DNA of 64,000 nucleotides from JAOPZW01 sp963803375 (GTDB lineage Bacteria; Actinomycetota; Thermoleophilia; Solirubrobacterales; Solirubrobacteraceae): positions 78,937 to 142,936 of the forward strand of contig CAWDMB010000007.1 of NCBI GenBank assembly GCA_963803375.1, given 5' to 3'. Numbering within the stretch: the stretch's first letter is position 1; each line of letters starts with the position of its first letter. Both the position numbers and the translations under genes were made by a program. Under the pieces are notes generated by a model, which saw nothing but the letters and a program-made list of their open reading frames with translations, had not been told where the DNA came from and made no database searches. Below, piece after piece: positions 15,134 through 23,400 of the stretch.

Positions 15134-17116
15134 ATGGAGCATCGCCTGGACGCGCCGGACCGCCCGTGGATGATGCGCACGTACGCGGGCCACTCGACGG
15201 CCGAGCGCTCCAACGCGCTGTATCGCTCGAATCTGGCCAAGGGCCAGACGGGCCTGTCGATCGCCTTCGACCTGCCGACGCAGACGGGCTACGACCCCGA
15301 CCACGAGCTCGCGCGCGGCGAGGTCGGCAAGGTCGGCACCCCGATCGCCCACAAGGGCGACATGCACGCGCTCATGGACGGCATCCCGCTCGACGCGATG
15401 AACACGTCGATGACGATCAACGCGACCGCGGCGTGGCTGCTCGCGCTCTACGTCGTCGTCGCCGAGGAGAACGGCATCGACCCGGCGGCCCTCGAGGGCA
15501 CGACCCAGAACGACATCATCAAGGAGTTCCTGGCGCGCGGGACCTACGCGTTCCCGCCCGGCCCCTCGATGCGGCTGACCGCCGACATGGTCGCCTACTC
15601 GGTCGAGCACGTCCCGCGCTGGAACCCGGTCAACGTCTGCTCCTACCACCTCCAGGAGGCCGGGGCCACGCCCGTGCAGGAGATCGCGTACGCGATGAGC
15701 AACGCGATCGCGATCCTCGACGCCGTGCGCGAGCGCGTCGACGAGGCGCTCATGCCCACGGTCTTCGGGCGGATCTCGTTCTTCGTCAACGCGGGCGTGC
15801 GCTTCGTCGAGGAGCACGCCAAGTTGCGCGCGATGGCCCAGCTGTGGGCGCAGCTCGGCCGCGACCGCTACGGGATCGCCGACGAGCGGCTGTTGCGCTT
15901 CCGCTACGGCGTGCAGGTCAACTCGCTCGGGCTCACCGAGTCCCAGCCGGAGAACAACGTCCAGCGCATCGTCCTCGAGGCACTGGCGGTGACGCTCGGG
16001 CGCAGCGTCCGAGCCCGCGCGATCCAGCTGCCGGCCTGGAACGAGGCGCTCGGACTGCCGCGCCCGTGGGACCAGCAGTGGTCGCTGCGCATCCAGCAGG
16101 TCCTGGCCTACGAGACCGACCTGCTCGAGTACCCCGACCTCTTCGAGGGCTCGAAGGTGATGGACGGCCTGGTGGCCGAGCTCGTCGACGGCGCGCGGGC
16201 CGAGATGGCGGTCGTCGCCGAGCACGGCGGCGCGGTCCGCGGCGTCGACTACATGAAGGCGGCGCTCGTCGAGTCCCACCGTGGGCGCCTGCGCCGCATC
16301 GAGGCCGGCGAGCTGGTCGTCGTGGGCCTGAACCGCTTCACCGAGAGCGAGCCCTCGCCGCTGCTGGCCGGGGCCGACGGCGGCATCCTGACCGTCGATC
16401 CGGCGCTCGAGGCCGAGCAGCGCGCGGCGGTGGCCGCGTGGCGGGCCAACCGCGACGAGGCGGCAGTGCGCGCGGCGCTCGCGGAGCTCGCGCGGGTGGC
16501 GGGCGGCGAGGAGAACATCATGCCGGCGAGCATCGCCGCGGCCCGCGCGGGCGCGACGACCGGCGAGTGGGCCGGGACGCTGCGCGAGGCCGTCGGCGAG
16601 TTCCGGGCGCCGACCGGCGTGGGCGAGGCGGCGGCGGGCCCGGCCGACGAAGACCTCGAAGGGCTGCGCGAGGAGGTCGACCGCGTCAGCGAGGTGCTCG
16701 GGCGGCGGCTGAAGATCCTGGTCGGCAAGCCCGGCCTGGACGGCCACTCCAACGGCGCCGAGCAGATCGCGGTGCGCGCGCGCGACCTCGGCCTGGACGT
16801 CGTCTACGAGGGCATCCGCCTCACGCCCGCGCAGATCGCGGCGAGCGCGCTGCAGGAGGGCGTCCACGTCGTCGGGCTCTCGATCCTCTCGGGCTCGCAT
16901 CGCGCGCTCGTCCCCACGGTCGTCGAGGCGCTGCGCTCGAGCGGCGTGGACGTTCCCGTCGTCGTGGGCGGGATCATCCCCGAGGCCGACGTCGAGCCGT
17001 TGCGCGCGGCCGGGGTCGCGGCCGTCTTCACGCCGAAGGACTTCGACCTCACCCGGGTCATGGCCGACGTCGTGGCGCTCGTGGCGGCCCGTCAGGCGGC
17101 CGCCACCGAGGCGTGA
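15134..17116 (+). CDS. meaA: B12-dependent acyl-CoA mutase, MeaA/ethylmalonyl-CoA mutase type
   Basis: A 660-residue single-chain mutase: a TIM-barrel substrate domain (residues about 1-510, with RTYAGHSTAERSNALYR, GLSIAFDLPTQTGYDPDH and NSLGLTESQPENNVQRI) and a C-terminal cobalamin domain with the base-off motif DGHSNG (DxHxxG), SILSG and VVVGGIIP. The length of about 660 and the barrel sequence fit the MeaA/ethylmalonyl-CoA mutase group better than the roughly 730-residue methylmalonyl-CoA mutases. With ccr 2.5 kb upstream it should convert ethylmalonyl-CoA to methylsuccinyl-CoA. Methylmalonyl-CoA mutase activity cannot be ruled out. The stop overlaps the meaB start (GTGA). Confidence 0.85.
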   Translation: MEHRLDAPDRPWMMRTYAGHSTAERSNALYRSNLAKGQTGLSIAFDLPTQTGYDPDHELARGEVGKVGTPIAHKGDMHALMDGIPLDAMNTSMTINATAAWLLALYVVVAEENGIDPAALEGTTQNDIIKEFLARGTYAFPPGPSMRLTADMVAYSVEHVPRWNPVNVCSYHLQEAGATPVQEIAYAMSNAIAILDAVRERVDEALMPTVFGRISFFVNAGVRFVEEHAKLRAMAQLWAQLGRDRYGIADERLLRFRYGVQVNSLGLTESQPENNVQRIVLEALAVTLGRSVRARAIQLPAWNEALGLPRPWDQQWSLRIQQVLAYETDLLEYPDLFEGSKVMDGLVAELVDGARAEMAVVAEHGGAVRGVDYMKAALVESHRGRLRRIEAGELVVVGLNRFTESEPSPLLAGADGGILTVDPALEAEQRAAVAAWRANRDEAAVRAALAELARVAGGEENIMPASIAAARAGATTGEWAGTLREAVGEFRAPTGVGEAAAGPADEDLEGLREEVDRVSEVLGRRLKILVGKPGLDGHSNGAEQIAVRARDLGLDVVYEGIRLTPAQIAASALQEGVHVVGLSILSGSHRALVPTVVEALRSSGVDVPVVVGGIIPEADVEPLRAAGVAAVFTPKDFDLTRVMADVVALVAARQAAATEA

Positions 17117-18078
17117 GCAGCGGTCCGAACGGCGCCGAGCTCGGCCGGCGGCTGCGCGACCGCGACCTGAGCGCGGCGCCCGCGGTCCTCAACCTCGTCG
17201 AGAGCCGCGCCGCCGGAGCACGGGTCGCGACCGAGGCGCTGCTGCGTGCCCTCTCCCCCGCCGCGCTCGGCGGCGAGGCGCCCGCCCACGTCGTCGGCGT
17301 GACCGGGCCCCCGGGCGCCGGGAAGTCGACGCTGCTCGGCGAGCTCGTGCGCGCCTGGCGGGCGCGCCGGCGCACGGTCGCGGTCCTCGCGGTCGACCCC
17401 TCCTCCCGGCGCACGGGCGGCGCGCTGCTCGGCGATCGCGCCCGAATCCCCTTCGACCCGCGCGACCGCGGGACGTTCATCCGCTCGACCGCCGCCGCCG
17501 GGCGCGTCGGCGGCCTGGCGCCGGCGACACGCGCGGCCGCGCAGGCGCTCGCGGCCGCATTCGACGTCGTGGTCGTCGAGACCGTCGGCGTCGGCCAGAG
17601 CGAGACCGAGGTCGCCGAGGTCGCCGACACCGTCGCGGTCGTCGTCCAGCCGGGCGCGGGCGACGTCCTGCAGTTCCTCAAGGCCGGGATCATGGAGATC
17701 CCGGACGTGCTCGTCGTCACGAAGGCCGACCTCGGCGAGGTCGCGCTGCGCGCGCGTCGCGACCTGCACGCCGCGCTGCGCTCGGTCGGCGCGCGCGCGA
17801 CCCCCGTGATCGCGGTCTCGGCGGTGGCGCCGGCGAGCGGGATCGACGAGCTCGTGGCCGCGCTCGCCGCGCACCGCGCCGGGCTCGACCTCCCCGCGCG
17901 CCGGCTCGCCGCGCGCCGCGCGAGCGCGGTGGCCGACTTCGCCGCCGAGCACGGCGAGCGCGGCCTGCGCGCGCTCGGCGGCGGGCGCGCGGCGCTCCGC
18001 CGCCTCGGGGGGATCGACCCGGGCGCCGACGTCCCGGCGCTCGTGGCCGCGCTCGAGGCCGAGGCGGCCGCCAGGTGA
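17113..18078 (+). CDS. meaB: MeaB/ArgK G-protein chaperone of the B12 mutase
   Basis: A 321-residue SIMIBI-class GTPase: Walker A GPPGAGKST (about residues 60-68), the AVDPSSRRTGGALLGDR switch region, VETVGVGQSE and the G4 motif TKAD. MeaB loads, gates and repairs adenosylcobalamin in its partner mutase. Its GTG overlaps the mutase stop by four bases, so the two are made in step, as expected for a stoichiometric chaperone. Its own stop overlaps the start of a 50-residue membrane peptide. Confidence 0.92.
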   Translation: MSSGPNGAELGRRLRDRDLSAAPAVLNLVESRAAGARVATEALLRALSPAALGGEAPAHVVGVTGPPGAGKSTLLGELVRAWRARRRTVAVLAVDPSSRRTGGALLGDRARIPFDPRDRGTFIRSTAAAGRVGGLAPATRAAAQALAAAFDVVVVETVGVGQSETEVAEVADTVAVVVQPGAGDVLQFLKAGIMEIPDVLVVTKADLGEVALRARRDLHAALRSVGARATPVIAVSAVAPASGIDELVAALAAHRAGLDLPARRLAARRASAVADFAAEHGERGLRALGGGRAALRRLGGIDPGADVPALVAALEAEAAAR

Positions 18079-18227
18079 TCCGGCCGCTCGCGCTGATGCT
18101 CGGCGCCTTCGTGCTGGCCACGGTCGTCGCCGAGCTGCTCGGCGCGGCCAACCTCGGGACGGCGCTGACCTTCGGCCAGCTCGCGTTCGCCGCAACGCTG
18201 GTGGCCGTGCTCGTGAAGGGGCCGTAG
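18075..18227 (+). CDS. 50-residue membrane peptide in the mutase operon
   Basis: A short gene starting at a GTG that overlaps the meaB stop (GTGA, 18075-18078). The product (MIRPLALMLGAFVLATVVAE...) has two hydrophobic stretches, about residues 5-20 and 35-47, split by a turn around Leu-Gly-Ala-Ala-Asn, and ends in Lys-Gly-Pro. It should be a hairpin in the cytoplasmic membrane. I recognise no family. Its support is the coupled start and the complete hydrophobic design of the coding frame. Confidence 0.55.
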   Translation: MIRPLALMLGAFVLATVVAELLGAANLGTALTFGQLAFAATLVAVLVKGP

Positions 18228-18255
18228 GGCGGCCCGGGCGGTCGCTGCGGCCGGG

Positions 18256-18261
18256 TACGCT
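18256..18261 (+). promoter_or_regulatory. Predicted -10 element of moaA (leaderless)
   Basis: TACGCT, exactly seven bases, then ATG at 18269. Confidence 0.5.
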
Positions 18262-18268
18262 GAGGGTC

Positions 18269-19264
18269 ATGACCCGCGAGCAGCTCGTCGACGGCCACGG
18301 CCGCGCGATCGGGGACGTGCGGGTCTCCGTCACGGATCGCTGCAACTTCCGCTGCCAGTACTGCATGCCCGCCGACGGCCTGCCGTGGCTCGAGCGCGAG
18401 GCGGTGCTGAGCTTCGAGGAGATCGAGCGGATCGTGGCACTGCTGGGCGCGATGGGCGTGGGCGACGTGCGCCTCACCGGCGGCGAGCCGCTCGTGCGCC
18501 GCGACTTCCCGTTGCTGGCCGCGATGCTCGCCGCCGTCGACGGCGTCGGCGAGCTCTCGGTCACGACGAACGGCTACCTGCTCGAGCGCGACGCCGAGGC
18601 CCTCGTGCGCGCGGGCGTCGCGCGCTTCAACGTCTCGATCGACTCGATCCAGCGCGATCGCTTCTTCGAGATGACCCGCCGCGACGCGCTTGCACGCGTG
18701 CTCGCCGGCCTCGAGCGCCTCGCCTCGTTCCCCGAGGCCCACCCGATCAAGGTCAACGCCGTCGCCGTGCGCGGCTTCACCGAGGACGAGGTCCTGCCCT
18801 TCGCCGCCTTCGCGCGCGAGCGCCCCTACGAGGTGCGCTTCATCGAGTTCATGCCGCTCGACGCCGACCACGCCTGGACGCCCGACAGCGTCCTCTCCGG
18901 CGAGGAGATCCGCGCGGCGATCCACGCCGTCTGGCCGCTCGAGGCCGAGCCGCGCGAGACCCACGCGACCGCCCGCGTCTTCCGCTTCGCCGACGGCCGC
19001 GGGCGGATCGGGTTCGTCAACCCGGTCTCCGAGCCGTTCTGCGGCGACTGCAACCGCATCCGCCTGACCGCCGACGGGCGCCTGCGGACGTGCCTGTTCT
19101 CGCTGCACGAGACCGACCTGCGCGGGCCGCTGCGCGCCGGCGCGCGCGACGACGACCTCGAGGGCATCGTTCGCGACGCCGTCTGGCGCAAGGAGCTCAA
19201 GCACCACGTCAACGAGCCGGGGTTCGTGCAGCCGGCCCGGACGATGAGCGCGATCGGCGGCTGA
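18269..19264 (+). CDS. moaA: GTP 3',8-cyclase MoaA
   Basis: A 331-residue radical SAM enzyme that starts molybdenum cofactor synthesis by turning GTP into 3',8-cyclo-H2GTP. The N-terminal SAM cluster motif CNFRCQYC (about residues 25-32) and the C-terminal second cluster, with CGDCNRIRLTADGRLRTC, are both present, and the chain ends near a GG as MoaA proteins do. No other moa gene adjoins it. The two 4Fe-4S clusters make it a possible client of the YgfZ protein encoded upstream. Confidence 0.94.
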   Translation: MTREQLVDGHGRAIGDVRVSVTDRCNFRCQYCMPADGLPWLEREAVLSFEEIERIVALLGAMGVGDVRLTGGEPLVRRDFPLLAAMLAAVDGVGELSVTTNGYLLERDAEALVRAGVARFNVSIDSIQRDRFFEMTRRDALARVLAGLERLASFPEAHPIKVNAVAVRGFTEDEVLPFAAFARERPYEVRFIEFMPLDADHAWTPDSVLSGEEIRAAIHAVWPLEAEPRETHATARVFRFADGRGRIGFVNPVSEPFCGDCNRIRLTADGRLRTCLFSLHETDLRGPLRAGARDDDLEGIVRDAVWRKELKHHVNEPGFVQPARTMSAIGG

Positions 19265-19382
19265 CCGCGGTCCGCGCACGAGCCGGGCGACGAGCATCGC
19301 GGTCAGGCGCTCGGGGCGGTCGAGCGTGAGCGTCCGACCCCGGCCTCGGACTGCGCGATCACGGCCATGGCCACGGGCGCCA

Positions 19383-19388
19383 TACAAT
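19383..19388 (+). promoter_or_regulatory. Predicted -10 element of the zinc-ribbon/glbO operon (leaderless)
   Basis: TACAAT, seven bases, then ATG at 19396: the same hexamer and spacing as at the mutase operon. A GTG at 19393 directly precedes the ATG but the spacing favours the ATG. Confidence 0.55.
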
Positions 19389-19395
19389 CACCGTG

Positions 19396-19962
19396 ATGGA
19401 GGGTTCCGTCGGCACGAGGTCCTGGTTGCGCTGCTACCGCTGCTGGTCGACCGACCTGGAGGTGCAGGTCCACTACGAGGGGATCCACAAGGTCGACCCC
19501 GAGAACGGCGAGCGCGGCGAGGTCGTCGACGAGCTCCAGGAGGCGATCGTGCAGTGCCTGGAGTGCATGCACGACCAGCCCCACCTCGGCTTCCGCGACG
19601 GCCGCGTCGAGCCGATCGAGGACCGCTGGGAGCGGATGATCGCGGGCACGCCGTGGGTCGCGTCGTGCACGGTGACCGTCGATGGCGACGAGGTCGAGGC
19701 GTGCTCGGGCCCCGAGGCCGGCGACAACCTCTCCTTCGCGGCTTTCGGCGACCACGGCACGCGCGAGTTCTTCACCCACGTGCGCTTCCACAAGCACGAC
19801 GACGACGGGACGATCACCGTGCACCTGCTCGTGGAGCTCTACGCGCGCTCGCCCGAGGAGGCCACCGAGGTCCTCGAGGACGCCGCGCGCGGTCGCCTGA
19901 CGCTCACGTCGCTGGCCGAGGAGTCGCGCCCGCCGGCCGCGACCGGCGAGGATCCCCACTGA
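19396..19962 (+). CDS. Hypothetical protein with split CxxC zinc-ribbon-like pairs
   Basis: A 188-residue soluble protein. Two cysteine pairs, CYRC (about residues 12-15) and CLEC (about residues 53-56), flank a beta-rich stretch, as in a zinc ribbon. The C-terminal two thirds are acidic with conserved-looking aromatic strands (GTREFFTHVRFHKHDDDGTITVHLLVELYA). I do not recognise the family. It is probably leaderless and its stop overlaps the start of a truncated haemoglobin gene, so a role in redox, NO or O2 response is possible but unproven. Confidence 0.6.
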   Translation: MEGSVGTRSWLRCYRCWSTDLEVQVHYEGIHKVDPENGERGEVVDELQEAIVQCLECMHDQPHLGFRDGRVEPIEDRWERMIAGTPWVASCTVTVDGDEVEACSGPEAGDNLSFAAFGDHGTREFFTHVRFHKHDDDGTITVHLLVELYARSPEEATEVLEDAARGRLTLTSLAEESRPPAATGEDPH

Positions 19963-20417
19963 CGCCGACGCTGTACGAGTGGGCCGGCGGCGCCGAGGCC
20001 TTCGAGCGCCTGACCGAGGCCTTCTACCGCCGCGTGCGCGAGGACGACCTGCTGGCCCCGATCTTCGCCCACATGCCCGAGGACCATCCGCACCACGTCG
20101 CCATGTGGCTGGCCGAGGTCTTCGGCGGGCCGTCGCGCTACACCGACGAGCTCGGCGGCTACCACCGCATGGTCGCGCACCACCTCGGGCTCGCGATCAC
20201 CGAGGAGCAGCGCTTCCGCTGGCTCACGCTGATCGCGAAGGCAGCCGACGCCGCGGGGCTGCCCGACGATCCCGAGTTCCGCTCCGCGTTCCTCGCCTAC
20301 CTGGAGTGGGGCACGCGCATCGCCCTGCACAACTCCCAGCCGGGCGCGACGCCGCCGCTGCAGGCCCCGGTCCCTCGCTGGGGCTGGGGCGAGGCGCCGC
20401 CCTACCAGCCCGGCTGA
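19959..20417 (+). CDS. glbO: Truncated haemoglobin, group II (GlbO-like)
   Basis: A 152-residue 2/2 haemoglobin: TLYEWAGGAEAFERLTEAFYRRV at the N-terminus, a distal region FAHMPEDHPHHVAMWLAEVFGG, the proximal GGYHRMVAHHLGL and a Trp-rich C-terminus (WGTRIALHNSQP). These match actinobacterial GlbO proteins that bind O2 and handle NO or peroxide. No ATG, GTG or TTG exists in frame near the N-terminus. The best start is a CTG at 19959 overlapping the upstream TGA (CTGA), with GAGGA six bases before it, so initiation at CTG by translational coupling is proposed. Confidence 0.85.
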   Translation: MTPTLYEWAGGAEAFERLTEAFYRRVREDDLLAPIFAHMPEDHPHHVAMWLAEVFGGPSRYTDELGGYHRMVAHHLGLAITEEQRFRWLTLIAKAADAAGLPDDPEFRSAFLAYLEWGTRIALHNSQPGATPPLQAPVPRWGWGEAPPYQPG

Positions 20418-20420
20418 CGC

Positions 20421-23400
20421 TCAGCGCACGAGGGCCCGCAGCTGGCGCATGGTCAGCGTGACGCCGGCGAGGTCGGCGCCGCCCTCCACCCCGAGCGAGC
20501 GCACGAGCCGCCCGAGGCGCTCGAGCGCCCGCGCGCGGGCGGCCACGAAGCGCGCGACCGCGACGTCGACGTCCTCCTCGGGCGCCTCGCGCAACGCCTG
20601 CTCGGCGAGCGCCCGGCGCAGCTCGATGACGTCGTCGCGCGCCGCCTGCTGGGCCCAGCGCTGGGTCCGGGTGCCGACCGGCAGACCCTCGATCTCGCCC
20701 TCGAGCCACTCGAGCCGCAGCGCGTCGCCGACGGCCGCGAACGCCCGCGCGGTGTCCCGCGCCTCGCGGCCGGTGGCCGCGGCGACGGCCAGGACGTCGG
20801 GGACGTGCACGAGCCGGCGCCCGAAGGCATGGTCGCGGGCGAGCTCGGCCGGCACGCCGACCTGCTCCAGCTCGGCGGCGGCCCGCTCGCCCGCCTCGCG
20901 CCACCGCGCCGAGCCGAGCTGCGGCAGCGCCGTCCGCAGCCGCTCGAACCCCTCGCGCCCGGCGGCGATCGTCGACTGCAGCGGCTCGCCGGCGTCGTGG
21001 GCCAGATACCAGCGGGCCAGGCCCTCGACGAGCCAGTCCAGCCGGTCCATGAGCCGCCACTGCACGCTGCGCTCCACGCTGCGGTCGAGGTGCTCGACGG
21101 CCTCCCAGCGGCGGTTGGCGTCGATGACGTCGCTGGCGATGCGGAAGGCGCGCACGACCGCGGGCGCCTCGGCCCCGCGCTCGGCCATCAGGCGCGAGAC
21201 GAACGTCGGCCCGAGCGCGTTGACGACGCCGTTGGCCAGCAGCGTGGCCACGAGCTCGCGCCGCAGCGGGTGCTCGGCCAGCAGCGGCGCGAAGCGCTCG
21301 ACGACGGCAGGGGGGAAGTAGCCGCGCAGGTCGCGCTCGAACCACGGATCGTCGGGCAGCTCGGACTCCAGCAGCACGCCGGTGAGCGCCCGCTTGCCGT
21401 CGGCGAGCAGGACGGCGAGCTCGGGGCGCTCGAGCCCTTCGCCCACGCGCCGGCGCTCGGCCATCTCCTCGACGCCCGGGAGCGGCTCGACCGCGCGGTC
21501 GATGAGCCCCGCGCCCTCGAGCGCCTGCATCAGGTCCTCGTACGCGAACATCCGGCTCGCCGACGCGCGGACCTCCTGGGCGAGGATCTGGGCCTGCAGG
21601 AACGAGTCGTAGAGAACGTGCTGGGCGACGTCCTCGGTGACCTCGCGCAACAGCGCGGCGCGTCCCTCGGCGTCGAGCTCGCCGCGGCGGACCGCGAGGT
21701 CGAGGAGGATCTTGAGGTTGACCTCGTGGTCGGAGCAGTCCACCCCGGCCGAGTTGTCGATGAAGTCGGCGAAGACCAGACCGCCGGCGCGCGCGAACTC
21801 GATCCGCGCGCGCTGCGTGAGCCCGAGGTTGCCGCCCTCGGTCACGATCTTGGCGCGCAGCTGCGAGGCGTCGACGCGGAGCGCGTCGCTCGAGCGGTCC
21901 TGGGCGTCGGCGTCGCTCTCGGTGGAGGCCTTGACGACCGTCCCGATCCCGCCGTTCCACAGCACCTCCACCGGGGCGCGGAGGATCGCCCGGATGACCT
22001 CGGTCGGATCCAGCGGACCGTCCGCCTCGATCCCCAGCGCGGACCGCGCCGGCTCGGAGAGCGTGATCGCCTTCGCCGTGCGCGGCCAGACCCCGCCGCC
22101 CTCGGAGAGCACGTCGCGGTCGTAGTCGTCCCAGCTCGAGCGCTCGAGCTCGAAGAGCCGACGGCGCTCGGCGAACGACGCCCTCGGGTCGGGGTCGGGA
22201 TCGACGAAGACGTGGCGGTGGTCGTAGGCGGCGACGAGCTTGATGCGGTCGCTCAGCAGCATGCCGTTGCCGAAGACGTCGCCCGACATGTCGCCGATGC
22301 CGACGGCGGTGAAGACGTCGACGGAGGGGTCGCGGTCGCGGTCGCGGAAGTGCCGGCGCAGCGACTCCCACGCGCCGCGCGCGGTGATCCCGAGCGCCTT
22401 GTGGTCGTAGCCGTTCGAGCCCCCGGAGGCGAACGCATCGCCCAGCCAGAAGCCGTAGCGCGCGGCGATCCGGTTCGCCGTGTCGGAGAAGGTCGCCGTG
22501 CCCTTGTCGGCGGCCACGACGAGGTAGGTGTCGTCGTCGTCGAGCACGCGCACGCCCTCGGGGTGCACGACGTCGCCGTCGACGAGGTTGTCGGTGAGGT
22601 CGAGCAGCCCCGAGACGTAGACGACGTACTGGCGCTCGACCTCCGCGCGCAGCTGCGCCGGATCGGCCGGCGCCCGGCGCAGGTAGAAGCCGCCCTTGGC
22701 CCCGTCGGGGACGATGACCGCGTTCTTGGTCATCTGCGCGCGCATCAGGCCGAAGACCTCCGTGCGGTAGTCCATCCGGTCCGACCAGCGCAGGCCGCCG
22801 CGCGCGATCCGGCCCCCGCGCAGGTGGATGCCCTCGACCTCCGGCGCGTGGACGTAGATCTCGAACAGCGGGGGCGGCTGCGGGATCGCCGGGACCTCGG
22901 CCGAGCGCAGCTTGAAGGCCAGCGCGCGGCGCCCGCGGCGGAACGCGTTCGTGCGGACGGTCGCCTCGACGAGCCCGAGCTGGTTGCGCAGGATGCGGTC
23001 GTGGTCGAGCGACGGCACCGCCTCCAGGTCGGCGAGGATCTCCTCGCGCAGCGCGCGCTCGGCGTCCTCGTCGCGCGGGCGCGACGGGTCGAAGCGCCGC
23101 TCGAAGAGGGCCATCATCTTCGCGGTGATCGGGGCGTTGGCCGTCAGCACGTCGTGCTGGTAGCCCTCCGTGAAGCGCGAGCCGATGCGCTGGCGGTAGC
23201 GGCGGTACGCGCGCAGGATCGAGAGGCGCGGCCAGTCCAGGCCGGCGCTGACGACGAGCCGGTTCAGGGCGTCCGACTCCGCCTCGCCGCGCCAGACGGC
23301 GGCGATCGTCGCGGCCACCCGTGGGCCGACCGCCTCGCAGTCCAGCGGCGCGTCGCCGGGGCCGAGGACGCCGAAGTCCTGCAGCCACGTCTCGCCGCTC

